A DNA stretch of 14,886 bases. Origin: Nitrospira sp. (GTDB lineage Bacteria > Nitrospirota > Nitrospiria > Nitrospirales > Nitrospiraceae). Position 1 is the stretch's first letter; the number at the start of each line of letters is the position of its first letter. A program made the position numbers and the translations under genes. The DNA is taken from positions 1 through 14,886 of the forward strand of contig JANYAJ010000132.1 of NCBI GenBank assembly GCA_025361385.1. Direction: 5' to 3'. The notes under the pieces are model-generated. The model saw only the letters and a list, made by a program, of their open reading frames with translations. It was not told the origin of the DNA and did no database searches. This document shows positions 1 through 5,346 of the stretch, in pieces.

Positions 1-498
1 GGCCGTCCCAGTGACAAGGCCCAGTTCATCCCGCGCAATTTCAGGAAGAGAGCGGCCATTCCGCCGCATTGAGGCTACCAGAATGATGAAGTCCTGGACC
101 GCGCCGCCCAACACAGCCCCAATCACCAACCAGAGAAAACCGGGCAAGAATCCGAACTGCGCCGCCAGGACTGGCCCCAGCAACGGCCCCGCTCCGGCAA
201 TCGCCGCGAAGTGATGGCCGAACAGGACATACTTATTGGTGGGGTGAAAATTAACGCCGTCGTTCAACCGCACAGCCGGCGTGACCCGCTGATCGTTCAG
301 CTCCACGACATGCTGCGAGATCCAACGGCCATAAAAGCGAAAGGCCAGCACATAGATGCAAGCCGCTGCCGCGACCAGCCAGAGCCCGTTTACTTTTTCA
401 TGGGGATTGACGAGGCCTGACACAAAGGCGAGCGCGACCGAGCCAAGAATCGCGACCAGGCCCCAGATGAAGACTAAAAGTTGTTTCACGCGCGGCAT
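1..498 (-). CDS. cstA: Carbon starvation protein A, N-terminal part (runs off left edge)
   Basis: CstA-family proteins are inner-membrane transporters linked to peptide or pyruvate uptake during carbon limitation. The 166 visible residues are read leftward from ATG at 498 without a stop, so the gene continues beyond the window. Hydrophobic segments lie at about residues 7-29, 37-56 and 119-141. The family signature is present: HPTNKYVLFGHHFAAIAGAG at 85-104, followed by GPLLGPVLAAQFG to about 116 and GGAVQDF at 131-137. A weak ribosome site (GGCGGG, eight bases before ATG) supports this start. The gene is divergent from the DUF433 antitoxin gene, sharing a 57-base intergenic stretch. Family assignment is secure; the substrate cannot be read from the sequence. 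The full-length protein is usually about 600-700 residues. Confidence 0.93.
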   Translation of the reverse strand, partial: MPRVKQLLVFIWGLVAILGSVALAFVSGLVNPHEKVNGLWLVAAAACIYVLAFRFYGRWISQHVVELNDQRVTPAVRLNDGVNFHPTNKYVLFGHHFAAIAGAGPLLGPVLAAQFGFLPGFLWLVIGAVLGGAVQDFIILVASMRRNGRSLPEIARDELGLVTGTA

Positions 499-518
499 AC
501 TAACAACCCGCCGGATGC

Positions 519-547
519 TTGTAAATCAAGCTGAGCCTGGCTATCCT
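519..547 (+). promoter_or_regulatory. Possible sigma70-type promoter of the DUF433/DUF5615 pair
   Basis: TTGTAA (519-524) is followed after 17 bases by TATCCT (542-547), each matching the consensus at four of six positions. Transcription would start within a few bases of the ATG at 556. That would give an almost leaderless message, which fits the lack of a good ribosome site there. This is a weak call based on spacing and position. Confidence 0.3.
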
Positions 548-555
548 GATAGGCA

Positions 556-777
556 ATGGCACCCTCCAAAACACCTCTCATCACCTCGTCTCCAGATGTG
601 CTCGGCGGTACGCCCGTCTTTTCTGGCACCCGGGTGCCAGTCCAAACCCTGATCGAATATCTGGAAGGCGGTGAAACAATCGACGACTTTCTTCAAGGGT
701 TCCCGACCGTGACGCGCGACCAAGTGATTGCCTTCCTTGAAGAAGCTAAAACCCGCATGCTCGCCAAGGCTTCGTGA
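556..777 (+). CDS. DUF433 family antitoxin
   Basis: This is a 73-residue protein of the DUF433 family, small winged-helix-like proteins that commonly act as the antitoxin of a PIN-like toxin. The family core GGTPVFSGTRVPVQTLIEYLE lies at residues 17-37, followed by the 'DDFL..FP.V...Q' region at about 43-57 and a terminal helix. The length is normal for the family. Its TGA stop overlaps the GTG start of the next gene by four bases (GTGA, 774-777), so the two are translationally coupled as expected for antitoxin then toxin. Only one ATG is available as a start. The likely role is to bind and neutralise the DUF5615 product and repress the operon; this is inferred from family and pairing. Confidence 0.87.
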   Translation: MAPSKTPLITSSPDVLGGTPVFSGTRVPVQTLIEYLEGGETIDDFLQGFPTVTRDQVIAFLEEAKTRMLAKAS

Positions 778-1094
778 AAATTCTTCTCGACGAGTGTATT
801 GACCGACGATTCGCAAAAGAGATCGAGGGACATGAGGTGGTAACCGTCCCTCAGGCCGGATGGGCAGGAATCAAGAACGGCGAGTTACTGACACGAGCCC
901 AAACGCAATTCGACGTCTTCGTTACCGTTGACCGCAATCTAGCTTTTCAACAGAACATCCCGCAGTTCACCATTGCTGTCATTGTTCTGCAGGCTCCAAC
1001 CAATCGATTGAAAGACCTTCGCCCGCTCCTGCCAAAGCTCCAGCAGATTCTTCCAATTGCTCCTAAAGGTGAAGTCAGCCGAGTGAGCCTGTAA
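774..1094 (+). CDS. DUF5615 PIN-like toxin (putative ribonuclease)
   Basis: This is a 106-residue protein with the DUF5615/Mut7-C-like PIN fold pattern. LLDEC at residues 4-8 carries the first acidic residues (D6, E7). A W-x-G-x-x-NGELL element at 30-39 supplies E37, and TVDRNL at 51-56 supplies D53. Together these match the acidic metal-binding set of PIN-type nucleases. The start is GTG at 774, overlapping the stop of the DUF433 gene, and the length is typical. The expected role is toxin of a type II toxin-antitoxin pair cleaving RNA; the target is unknown. The reading frame is intact and all key acidic residues are present, so the pair may be functional. Confidence 0.85.
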   Translation: MKILLDECIDRRFAKEIEGHEVVTVPQAGWAGIKNGELLTRAQTQFDVFVTVDRNLAFQQNIPQFTIAVIVLQAPTNRLKDLRPLLPKLQQILPIAPKGEVSRVSL

Positions 1095-1169
1095 CCGGCA
1101 CTTTCGAAGCACCAGCGTTAACGGCGACATGCGCGGCAAATCCCAAGCGCCCCGCAAAGAGAGGTGACC

Positions 1170-1346
1170 ATGCTCTCCGCCAAGGAGCAGATCGCAAAAA
1201 TTCTGCAGGACCAACCGGACGACAGCTCGTATGATGAGATTCTGCGGGAACTGGCCTTCGCCAGGATGGTTGAGAGAGGGCTTGCGGACTCCGATGCAGG
1301 ACGGAGGATCAGCCACGAAGAGATGGGACGCCACATCAAAACATAG
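1170..1346 (+). CDS. RelB/ParD-like antitoxin, probably shortened by three residues
   Basis: This is a 58-residue acidic helical protein containing 'SYDEILRELAFARMVERGLADS' split over residues 21-42 and a terminal EEMGRHIK. I recognise this style as the antitoxin partner of ParE/RelE toxins. The ATG at 1170 is preferred over GTG at 1164 because GAGAGG (1159-1164) then sits five bases upstream. The ORF ends at TAG 1344-1346, exactly where a ParE-like reading frame begins. If base 1345 were G rather than A, the antitoxin would read on through W-R-S to TGA at 1353-1355 and the toxin would regain ATG. The present stop is therefore probably a mutation. Whether the shortened antitoxin still folds is unknown. 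Confidence 0.72.
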   Translation: MLSAKEQIAKILQDQPDDSSYDEILRELAFARMVERGLADSDAGRRISHEEMGRHIKT

Positions 1347-1510
1347 CGGAGCTGACCTGGACAGCCGAAGCCGAGCGATGGCTCCGCGACATCCACGATT
1401 TCATCGCGCAAAATAATCCCGCCGCTGCAACCCGCACTGTAGAAACGCTCTACCTGAAAGCCGAGATCCTCAGAGAATTCCCCGAATCAGGCTACCGGTA
1501 CTGGCAATGA
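1343..1510 (+). pseudogene. ParE/RelE-type toxin remnant (no start codon, C-terminus missing)
   Basis: The frame starting at ATA 1343 encodes 55 residues: AELTWTAEAERWLRDI, then HDFIAQNNPAAATRTV, then LREFPESGYRY near the end. This is the N-terminal half of a ParE-type toxin (plasmid-stabilisation/RelE superfamily), which is normally about 95-100 residues. Two defects are visible. The codon at the expected start is ATA, with no ATG, GTG or TTG nearby in frame. Reading also stops at TGA 1508-1510, three bases before the first arm of a large palindrome, so the C-terminal strands with the catalytic or gyrase-binding surface are absent. No trace of the missing half was found downstream to 1870. 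It overlaps the antitoxin stop, the usual coupling for such pairs. I call it a dead gene. Confidence 0.7.
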
Positions 1511-1513
1511 GAC

Positions 1514-1607
1514 GGGGCAGCCTGGTCAATCTCTTGTGCTCGCGCAACGCGCGGCCTCCGAAGGCCCTCGTTGGACGCGCGCAGTGAGAGATCAACCAGG
1601 CCACCCC
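1514..1607. repeat. Large imperfect palindrome, copy A
   Basis: A 94-base element can fold on itself. The outer arms 1520-1534 and 1587-1601 match at 13 of 15 positions, and GGGG 1514-1517 faces CCCC 1604-1607. The inner core 1536-1583 pairs TGC/GCA, CGCGC (1541-1545) with G1573 and CGCG (1576-1579), AACG (1546-1549) with CGTT (1569-1572), and GGCCT (1553-1557) with AGGCC (1562-1566) around a four-base loop. The core matches copy B at 44 of 48 bases. Nothing here looks coding. It could be a dispersed palindromic element, a structured RNA or a transcription stop region. Confidence 0.75.
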
Positions 1608-1682
1608 CTAGAGAGACAACGAGCGAGCTTGGACGGAGCATTATATCTCGTTGGTGGCTCGATACAAGAAGGAGGCAAGAGC

Positions 1683-1800
1683 GACCAGGCTGCCCTTCGT
1701 GCTCGCGGAACGCGCGGCCTAGGAAGGCCCTCGTTCGACGCGCGCAATCAAGGGCAGGCCTGGTCACTCCCGCTGGGAGAACGACGAGCAAGCTTGTACT
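1683..1800. repeat. Large imperfect palindrome, copy B, with conserved tail
   Basis: The second copy lies 163 bases after the first. Its core at 1699-1746 has the same stem-loop layout as copy A. The outer arms 1683-1697 and 1750-1765 are complementary except for one bulged base, although their sequence differs from copy A's arms. The tail 1775-1799 (with ACGAGCAAGCTTG) resembles 1611-1634 after copy A (AACGAGCGAGCTTG). So a unit of about 115 bases (palindrome plus tail) is duplicated in direct orientation. The 360 bases between the ParE remnant and the RT gene contain only this pair, plus two small stems: 1617-1623 with 1647-1653, and 1807-1812 with 1826-1831. Confidence 0.72.
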
Positions 1801-1806
1801 GCCATG

Positions 1807-1831
1807 ACCTGCTGTCTAACAAACCGCAGGT
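1807..1831 (+). other. Small stem-loop just upstream of the reverse transcriptase gene
   Basis: ACCTGC (1807-1812) and GCAGGT (1826-1831) are perfect complements separated by 13 bases, 39 bases ahead of the RT start codon. No run of T follows, so it does not look like a terminator. It may be part of the RT leader. Confidence 0.35.
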
Positions 1832-1870
1832 AATGGCTTTACTTAAATCCCTGCTGTATCCTTCCGGCCT

Positions 1871-2704
1871 ATGGTTTCCTTACACGACTTGCTCAACAGA
1901 GGATATTTCCCAAAGGAGTTGCCGCCACCGTTCGATACTTCTTCCTACGCTTTGGCCATATCTTCCAACATTGCGACTATTCCTAGATCATTCCTGGAAG
2001 CTCCGAGTGCAGAGTATTCCAGCTATAACCTTGCTAGAGCAGGAACCCTTCGACGGCGACTCAGCGTTTTGAATCCCATCCCTTACTTTAAACTCTGTCA
2101 CGAAATACAAACCCGTTGGCCAAAAATCGATGCCGAAATAAAGAAAACACCCCTAGCTGGAATGAGCGAGATTCCAATCGGCGGAACAGGGCGGGCTGTT
2201 GCAAGTTCTACCCTCCATGCGTTTACTTCTCTTCGGGCTGCCAGCCGTGCCACAGCCAGATTTCTATTAAGAGCAGACATATCGCGTTTCTATCATTCTG
2301 TTTACACTCACGCTATTCCATGGGCCGCGCATGGGAAAATCTCTGCTAAAGCCGATCACAGCGCGAGACTCTACGGAAACGTTCTCGATACGTGCGCCAG
2401 AAAATGTCAAGATAATCAAACCTTAGGCTTGCCGATTGGTCCAGATACTTCGTTCATCCTGTCGGAGCTTGTGCTTTCAGTCGTTGACCAAATCCTGCTA
2501 CGGAAAATTAAGAGACTAAATGGTTTCCGCCACATTGACGATTATGAATTATGCTTCGATACCCGGTCGGAGGCGGAAGAAGCTCTAGCTGCACTGCAAG
2601 AGGCACTGACTGAATTTGAATTAGCTCTGAATCCATCAAAAACACAAATCTATGAGTTGCCCATTCCCCTTGAGAAGCCGTGGGCCAGCGAGCTTCGGGG
2701 ATAG
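1871..2704 (+). CDS. Reverse transcriptase, unknown-group/Abi-like defence type: catalytic N-terminal part of a frameshifted gene
   Basis: This RNA-directed DNA polymerase has 277 residues before a premature TAG. RT motifs are visible in order: motif A LRADISRFYHSVY with D136, motif B-like LPIGPDTS at 187-194, motif C HIDD at 221-224 with D223 and D224 (histidine in place of the usual tyrosine), and motif D LALNPSKT at 251-258. The catalytic aspartates are all kept. There is no maturase, group II intron or integrase signature, and the style fits the unknown-group/Abi RTs used in phage defence (DRT-like); I cannot fix the subgroup. The ATG at 1871 has no clear ribosome site. Sampled GC is low (about 40% at 2401-2460), unlike the polysaccharide genes, suggesting transfer. 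The true protein would continue in the next frame to about 509 residues. Confidence 0.8.
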   Translation: MVSLHDLLNRGYFPKELPPPFDTSSYALAISSNIATIPRSFLEAPSAEYSSYNLARAGTLRRRLSVLNPIPYFKLCHEIQTRWPKIDAEIKKTPLAGMSEIPIGGTGRAVASSTLHAFTSLRAASRATARFLLRADISRFYHSVYTHAIPWAAHGKISAKADHSARLYGNVLDTCARKCQDNQTLGLPIGPDTSFILSELVLSVVDQILLRKIKRLNGFRHIDDYELCFDTRSEAEEALAALQEALTEFELALNPSKTQIYELPIPLEKPWASELRG

Positions 2705-3401
2705 AATCAAGAATTTCCAGTACGATCTCGTAGCATTCTTTGATCGCGCATTTGTGCTGACCAAACAGAATCCTGATGAATCGGTCCTGAACTACGCAAT
2801 CGCTCGCACAAACGGCATTATTGTTGACTCAGATAGCTGGCCTCTTTTCCAGCACTTGCTTTGCCAGTGTGTGCGAGTTGAACCAAATACGGTTATCCCC
2901 ACTATCGAGCAATTGCTCCGGTATGAAGGTGCTGACTATGAAATGAATACTGAATTAATAGCCGAAGTTATGAATAAACAAATCCAATGCCATGCCCCCC
3001 TTGGGCACAATAGCGAGGTGGCCTGGTCTCTATGGGCATTGATTAAATTCAAATGTCGGATTTCAGATCCCACAGCAAAGGTTCTCGGAAATTTGGATGA
3101 TCCAATAGCAGCATTATTATCTTTGGATGCTCTAGCTAGGGGACTAATGCCACGCACTCTTTCTATAGCCAAATGGTCTTCATGTATGACCACCCCTGAT
3201 TTGTATGGACGGAATTGGATTCTCTCATATGAGGGCAATGTCAAAGGGTGGCTCAAATCAGTGAGCACCCCAGACCATGTTGCTGATGAACCAAATTTTT
3301 CACTATTAAAGAAGTGGGGTGTTTCATTTTATGACACAACCAAGATTCACGGTTTCACCCCTATAAGTGTTGGCGAGGACTATCTAGACATATCATTTTG
3401 A
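2652..3401 (+). pseudogene. C-terminal part of the same reverse transcriptase protein, in the +1 frame
   Basis: The homologous stretch starts at about 2700 (DRIKNFQYDLVAFFDRAF) and runs 233 codons to TGA at 3399-3401. It directly continues the RT after one G is removed from GGGG 2697-2700. The region is helical and has no domain I can name. It contains AFFDRAF, WPLFQHLL, a GHNSEVAWSLW stretch and repeated helix-sized segments. Defence RTs of the Abi and unknown-group types usually carry such an extra helical C-terminal domain. An in-frame ATG exists at 2652, but its first 15 codons overlap the RT reading frame and look accidental. Without a ribosomal shift this part is not joined to the polymerase, so I treat the whole locus 1871-3401 as a broken gene or a sequencing error. 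Confidence 0.72.
2697..2700 (+). other. Frameshift site in the reverse transcriptase gene (run of four G)
   Basis: The frame reads CTT CGG GGA TAG at 2693-2704. Dropping one G of the GGGG run gives CTT CGG GAT AGA ATC, which opens into the long C-terminal frame. The shift therefore lies at or next to this run. A homopolymer error in assembly, a real mutation, or, less likely, programmed shifting could explain it. Confidence 0.7.
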
Positions 3402-3430
3402 CTGCTACCCTCTGTTACCGTTCTGCTACC
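3402..3430 (+). repeat. Three short iterons, CTG(C/T)TACC, right after the RT stop
   Basis: CTGCTACC occurs at 3402-3409 and 3423-3430, with CTGTTACC at 3412-3419 between them. Start-to-start spacing is 10 and 11 bases, about one helical turn. The rest of 3431-3681 holds no gene or clear signal that I can support. Confidence 0.45.
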
Positions 3431-3681
3431 AGGACAGGGCAAATCACCCCCATCTTGTCCCATTTCAGATGCATCTTGGTTTGTGGTTTCTTTGGGGTTA
3501 GGTTGTCTGTGGTTGGGCTATCTGAAATTCGTATACCGCAGGTCAAGGACCAATCCACATGAGCCTCTTCGACCTTTACACTGTCATCCTAATAGCACGC
3601 GATGGCTGATTTGGATCGTGGGTTCATTTCTGGATTTTCCCGAACATTGAAGTTTCTCTCCTCTTCCGTCATATAGACTCC

Positions 3682-4332
3682 ATGCTCACGCTCATCCAGT
3701 TTCCTTGGTCGCCGTTCTGCATCACCGTGCGGCATATCCTTGAACAGAACAACATTCCGTTTCGTCTGAAAAACATCCCCTTTCACGAGAGAGCCTCCAT
3801 TATTAAAGCCACCAACGGACGTGGCTACACGGTGCCCTGTGTGGTCGATGGGAAGCAGGCCTTCTGCGATGTCACTGACTATGGTCAAGAGGTTGCGCGG
3901 TATATCGATCGGCGCTACGAACTGAATCTGTTCCCCAAAGAGTTCGAGGGCATTCAGCTCCTTCTCTCGCGTTACATTGAGCATGACTTGGAGTTGGTGG
4001 GGTTCAAGATCAACGATAGCTACATCATCCCGACACGACCCCTGGTCGAACGGATCATGCTGATCCGACACAAGGAACGGAAGTTCGGAAAGGGCTGTGT
4101 CCAAGCATGGACGACACAGCGCAAAGACCTGTGCCGTCAATTCGCGGGACTGCTGAAGCCATTCGACAACATGCTGGCACAGTCACCGTTTCTGATTGCT
4201 GATCGTCCGTTGTTCGTCGACTACGACCTCTACGGTGTAATCGAAAACTATCTATTCAACGGCAACACGAAACTACCGAACCTCAAATACCTTCGGCGTT
4301 GGCACCGCGCAATGACGAGCCCCTCCCTGTAA
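3682..4332 (+). CDS. Glutathione S-transferase-like protein
   Basis: This 216-residue protein has a thioredoxin-fold N-terminal half and a helical C-terminal half, the usual GST layout and length. SPFC at residues 10-13 after a first beta strand (LTLIQFPW) is a CxxC-derived, Ser/Cys-type active-site position. TVPCVV at 50-55 contains the cis-proline that binds the glutathione backbone. The DVTDYGQEVARYID segment at 67-80 takes the place of the usual glutathione-contacting 'ES..I..YL' motif. The C-terminal half ends with LRRWHRAM. No ribosome site stands out before the ATG at 3682, and the 280 bases upstream are empty. It may act in detoxification or thiol chemistry; the substrate is unknown. 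It stands alone between the RT locus and the Doc toxin. Confidence 0.8.
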   Translation: MLTLIQFPWSPFCITVRHILEQNNIPFRLKNIPFHERASIIKATNGRGYTVPCVVDGKQAFCDVTDYGQEVARYIDRRYELNLFPKEFEGIQLLLSRYIEHDLELVGFKINDSYIIPTRPLVERIMLIRHKERKFGKGCVQAWTTQRKDLCRQFAGLLKPFDNMLAQSPFLIADRPLFVDYDLYGVIENYLFNGNTKLPNLKYLRRWHRAMTSPSL

Positions 4333-4483
4333 CGCTGTATCCCTCAGGCTGATGCTGTCGCGAATTCAAGGAAGAAACTGTACTAGAAGCTAATTCCCGA
4401 GTTGTGGTCACAGCTGTCATGGATGGTACTGAGCACCCACCGATGAACGTCAGGCAGAGCAGGCCCAGTCCGATCCAGACCAA
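4283..4483 (-). CDS. Possible small lipoprotein (uncertain)
   Basis: A 66-residue frame on the minus strand starts at TTG 4483. Its N-terminus reads MVWIGLGLLCLTFIGGC, a short hydrophobic stretch ending in IGGC, which fits a lipobox with lipidation at C17. The rest is Ser/Thr-rich without a recognisable domain. Against it: the start is TTG with no good ribosome site, there is no positive charge before the hydrophobic stretch, and its last 50 bases lie antisense to the end of the GST-like gene. It would be read in the same direction as the Doc toxin gene just upstream (stop at 4525). I list it as a candidate only. The rest of 4333-4524 shows nothing else. Confidence 0.22.
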   Translation of the reverse strand: MVWIGLGLLCLTFIGGCSVPSMTAVTTTRELASSTVSSLNSRQHQPEGYSVTGRGSSLRGANAEGI

Positions 4484-4524
4484 TTCTCGAAATCAACACA
4501 GTAACGCGAAGATGATTCGGCAGG

Positions 4525-4914
4525 TTATGACTTGGTGTTTTCTCGGAAGAATTCTGCGATGGCGTCTTTCCCAACTTGTCCCTGGGCGGCCTGCAAAATA
4601 AGCGTTTCAAAAGCCAACTCGTCAGCCTCAAGCATGAGGCCGTTTAGCTTCAAGAATACGAACGCCGCCATTGCTCCCGCCCGCTTGTTGCCATCGATGA
4701 AGGGGTGATTTTGAACGATATGATAGAGGTACGCAGCGGCCATTTCGAACAGGTCGGCATGAAGATATTGATCTCCAAACCCGGCTTCCGGCATTCCGAG
4801 GGCGGAATGCAGCAGTTCAACATCGCGAATGCCAAGACCCCCACCATACCGTTGAATCTGGTCGGCATGAATCTCGATGACGTCCTCGAATGAGAGAAAC
4901 AGCGGACCAGCCAT
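4525..4914 (-). CDS. doc: Death-on-curing (Doc/Fic family) toxin
   Basis: This 129-residue protein is the usual length of Doc. The Fic/Doc catalytic motif reads HPFIDGNKR at residues 70-78, with catalytic H70 and the D/G-NKR ending typical of Doc kinases rather than the GNGR of AMP-transferring Fic enzymes. The N-terminal FLSFEDVIEIHADQI (6-20) and the GGLGIRDVELLHSAL region (25-39) also fit the Doc family. Doc proteins phosphorylate elongation factor Tu and halt translation. The gene starts two bases after the stop of the antitoxin gene, in one operon. All key residues are present, so it is probably active when not neutralised. Confidence 0.9.
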   Translation of the reverse strand: MAGPLFLSFEDVIEIHADQIQRYGGGLGIRDVELLHSALGMPEAGFGDQYLHADLFEMAAAYLYHIVQNHPFIDGNKRAGAMAAFVFLKLNGLMLEADELAFETLILQAAQGQVGKDAIAEFFRENTKS

Positions 4915-4916
4915 TG

Positions 4917-5141
4917 CTACGCCAGCCGTTTTAGCATCTTCCCATATCGTCGGTTACCGTCCTCCAACGCTGCCTGGAATTTTTTCTGCCGTGCGGGAGT
5001 CTGAGCCGGTGTCACAATGAGACATTTCCCGTCTGTCTTGATATTGAGGGAAGTGTCTGCATCGATCTCCAGGAGATCGAGAATTCCGCGATCAAGCACG
5101 AGGGCCAAGCTATTGCCATGCTTCGTCAACTTTTTCACCAT
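4917..5141 (-). CDS. AbrB/MazE-type antitoxin, partner of Doc
   Basis: This 74-residue protein has an N-terminal SpoVT-AbrB/MazE swapped-hairpin DNA-binding motif: VKKLTKHGNSLALVLDRGIL at residues 2-21, then LLEIDADTSLNIKTDGKCLIVTP split over 23-45. A charged helical tail follows (residues 50-74) that would wrap the toxin. The start at 5141 is chosen over an in-frame upstream start at 5186. GAGAGG lies just upstream at the right distance, and the longer form would run through the promoter-operator. It precedes doc by two bases. It should bind its own promoter and inhibit Doc. Pairing an AbrB-type antitoxin with Doc, instead of Phd, is less common but known among predicted modules. Confidence 0.86.
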   Translation of the reverse strand: MVKKLTKHGNSLALVLDRGILDLLEIDADTSLNIKTDGKCLIVTPAQTPARQKKFQAALEDGNRRYGKMLKRLA

Positions 5142-5160
5142 GCCACACCTCTCTACAGGT

Positions 5161-5173
5161 ACTACAATGTAGT
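5161..5173. promoter_or_regulatory. Palindromic operator of the AbrB-Doc pair
   Basis: ACTACA-A-TGTAGT is a perfect 6+6 palindrome around one central base. It lies three bases after the predicted -10 box and about 20 bases before the antitoxin start. That is where autorepression by an AbrB-type antitoxin would be expected. Confidence 0.5.
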
Positions 5174-5176
5174 GAC

Positions 5177-5205
5177 ATAGTAGCACCTTCTCGCCCTACG
5201 GTAAA
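5177..5205 (-). promoter_or_regulatory. Sigma70-type promoter of the AbrB-Doc pair
   Basis: On the minus strand TTTACC (5205-5200) is followed after 17 bases by TACTAT (5182-5177), four of six matches each. The predicted start point falls inside the adjacent palindrome 5161-5173. The -35 box overlaps one of two direct repeats (5193-5203). Confidence 0.45.
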
Positions 5206-5223
5206 GCATCCTGCCCTACGGTA
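5193..5223 (+). repeat. Direct repeat GCCCTACGGTA, two copies 20 bases apart
   Basis: Identical 11-base copies at 5193-5203 and 5213-5223 are spaced by 20 bases, about two helical turns. The first overlaps the predicted -35 box of the AbrB-Doc promoter. They could be binding sites for a regulator on one DNA face. The remaining stretch to 5346 holds no gene. Confidence 0.45.
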
Positions 5224-5346
5224 CGCTGAGAGCACTGGTTATGCTTTAGAAGAACGGAGGGAAAGAGGCCTCGGGGGCGATGCGACCTAGAGCGTTGAAA
5301 TACCTGTGCGGATGCGATCCACCACTCTTCTATCGACCTTCGGCCA

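Noticed and set aside
1514..1800. CRISPR-like array
   Set aside because: There are only two copies, 163 bases apart, each a long palindrome with diverged arms. No short regular repeat-spacer pattern and no cas genes are present.
1536..2072. A 178-codon plus-strand frame across the palindromes into the RT gene
   Set aside because: Its first part is translation of the repeat pair, and its second part overlaps the RT start in another frame. It shows no recognisable domain.
2690..2705. Programmed ribosomal frameshift joining the two RT halves
   Set aside because: CTT CGG GGA TAG does not resemble known +1 shift sites such as that of prfB, and no stimulatory structure stands out. Mutation or sequencing error is simpler.
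3520..3580. tRNA-like fragment or attachment site after the RT locus
   Set aside because: A few bases resemble the 3' end of a tRNA, but no cloverleaf can be drawn and no integrase gene is present.
3589..4140. A 183-codon minus-strand frame opposite the GST-like gene
   Set aside because: It mirrors the codon structure of the GST-like gene, which has clear fold motifs; the antisense translation shows none.
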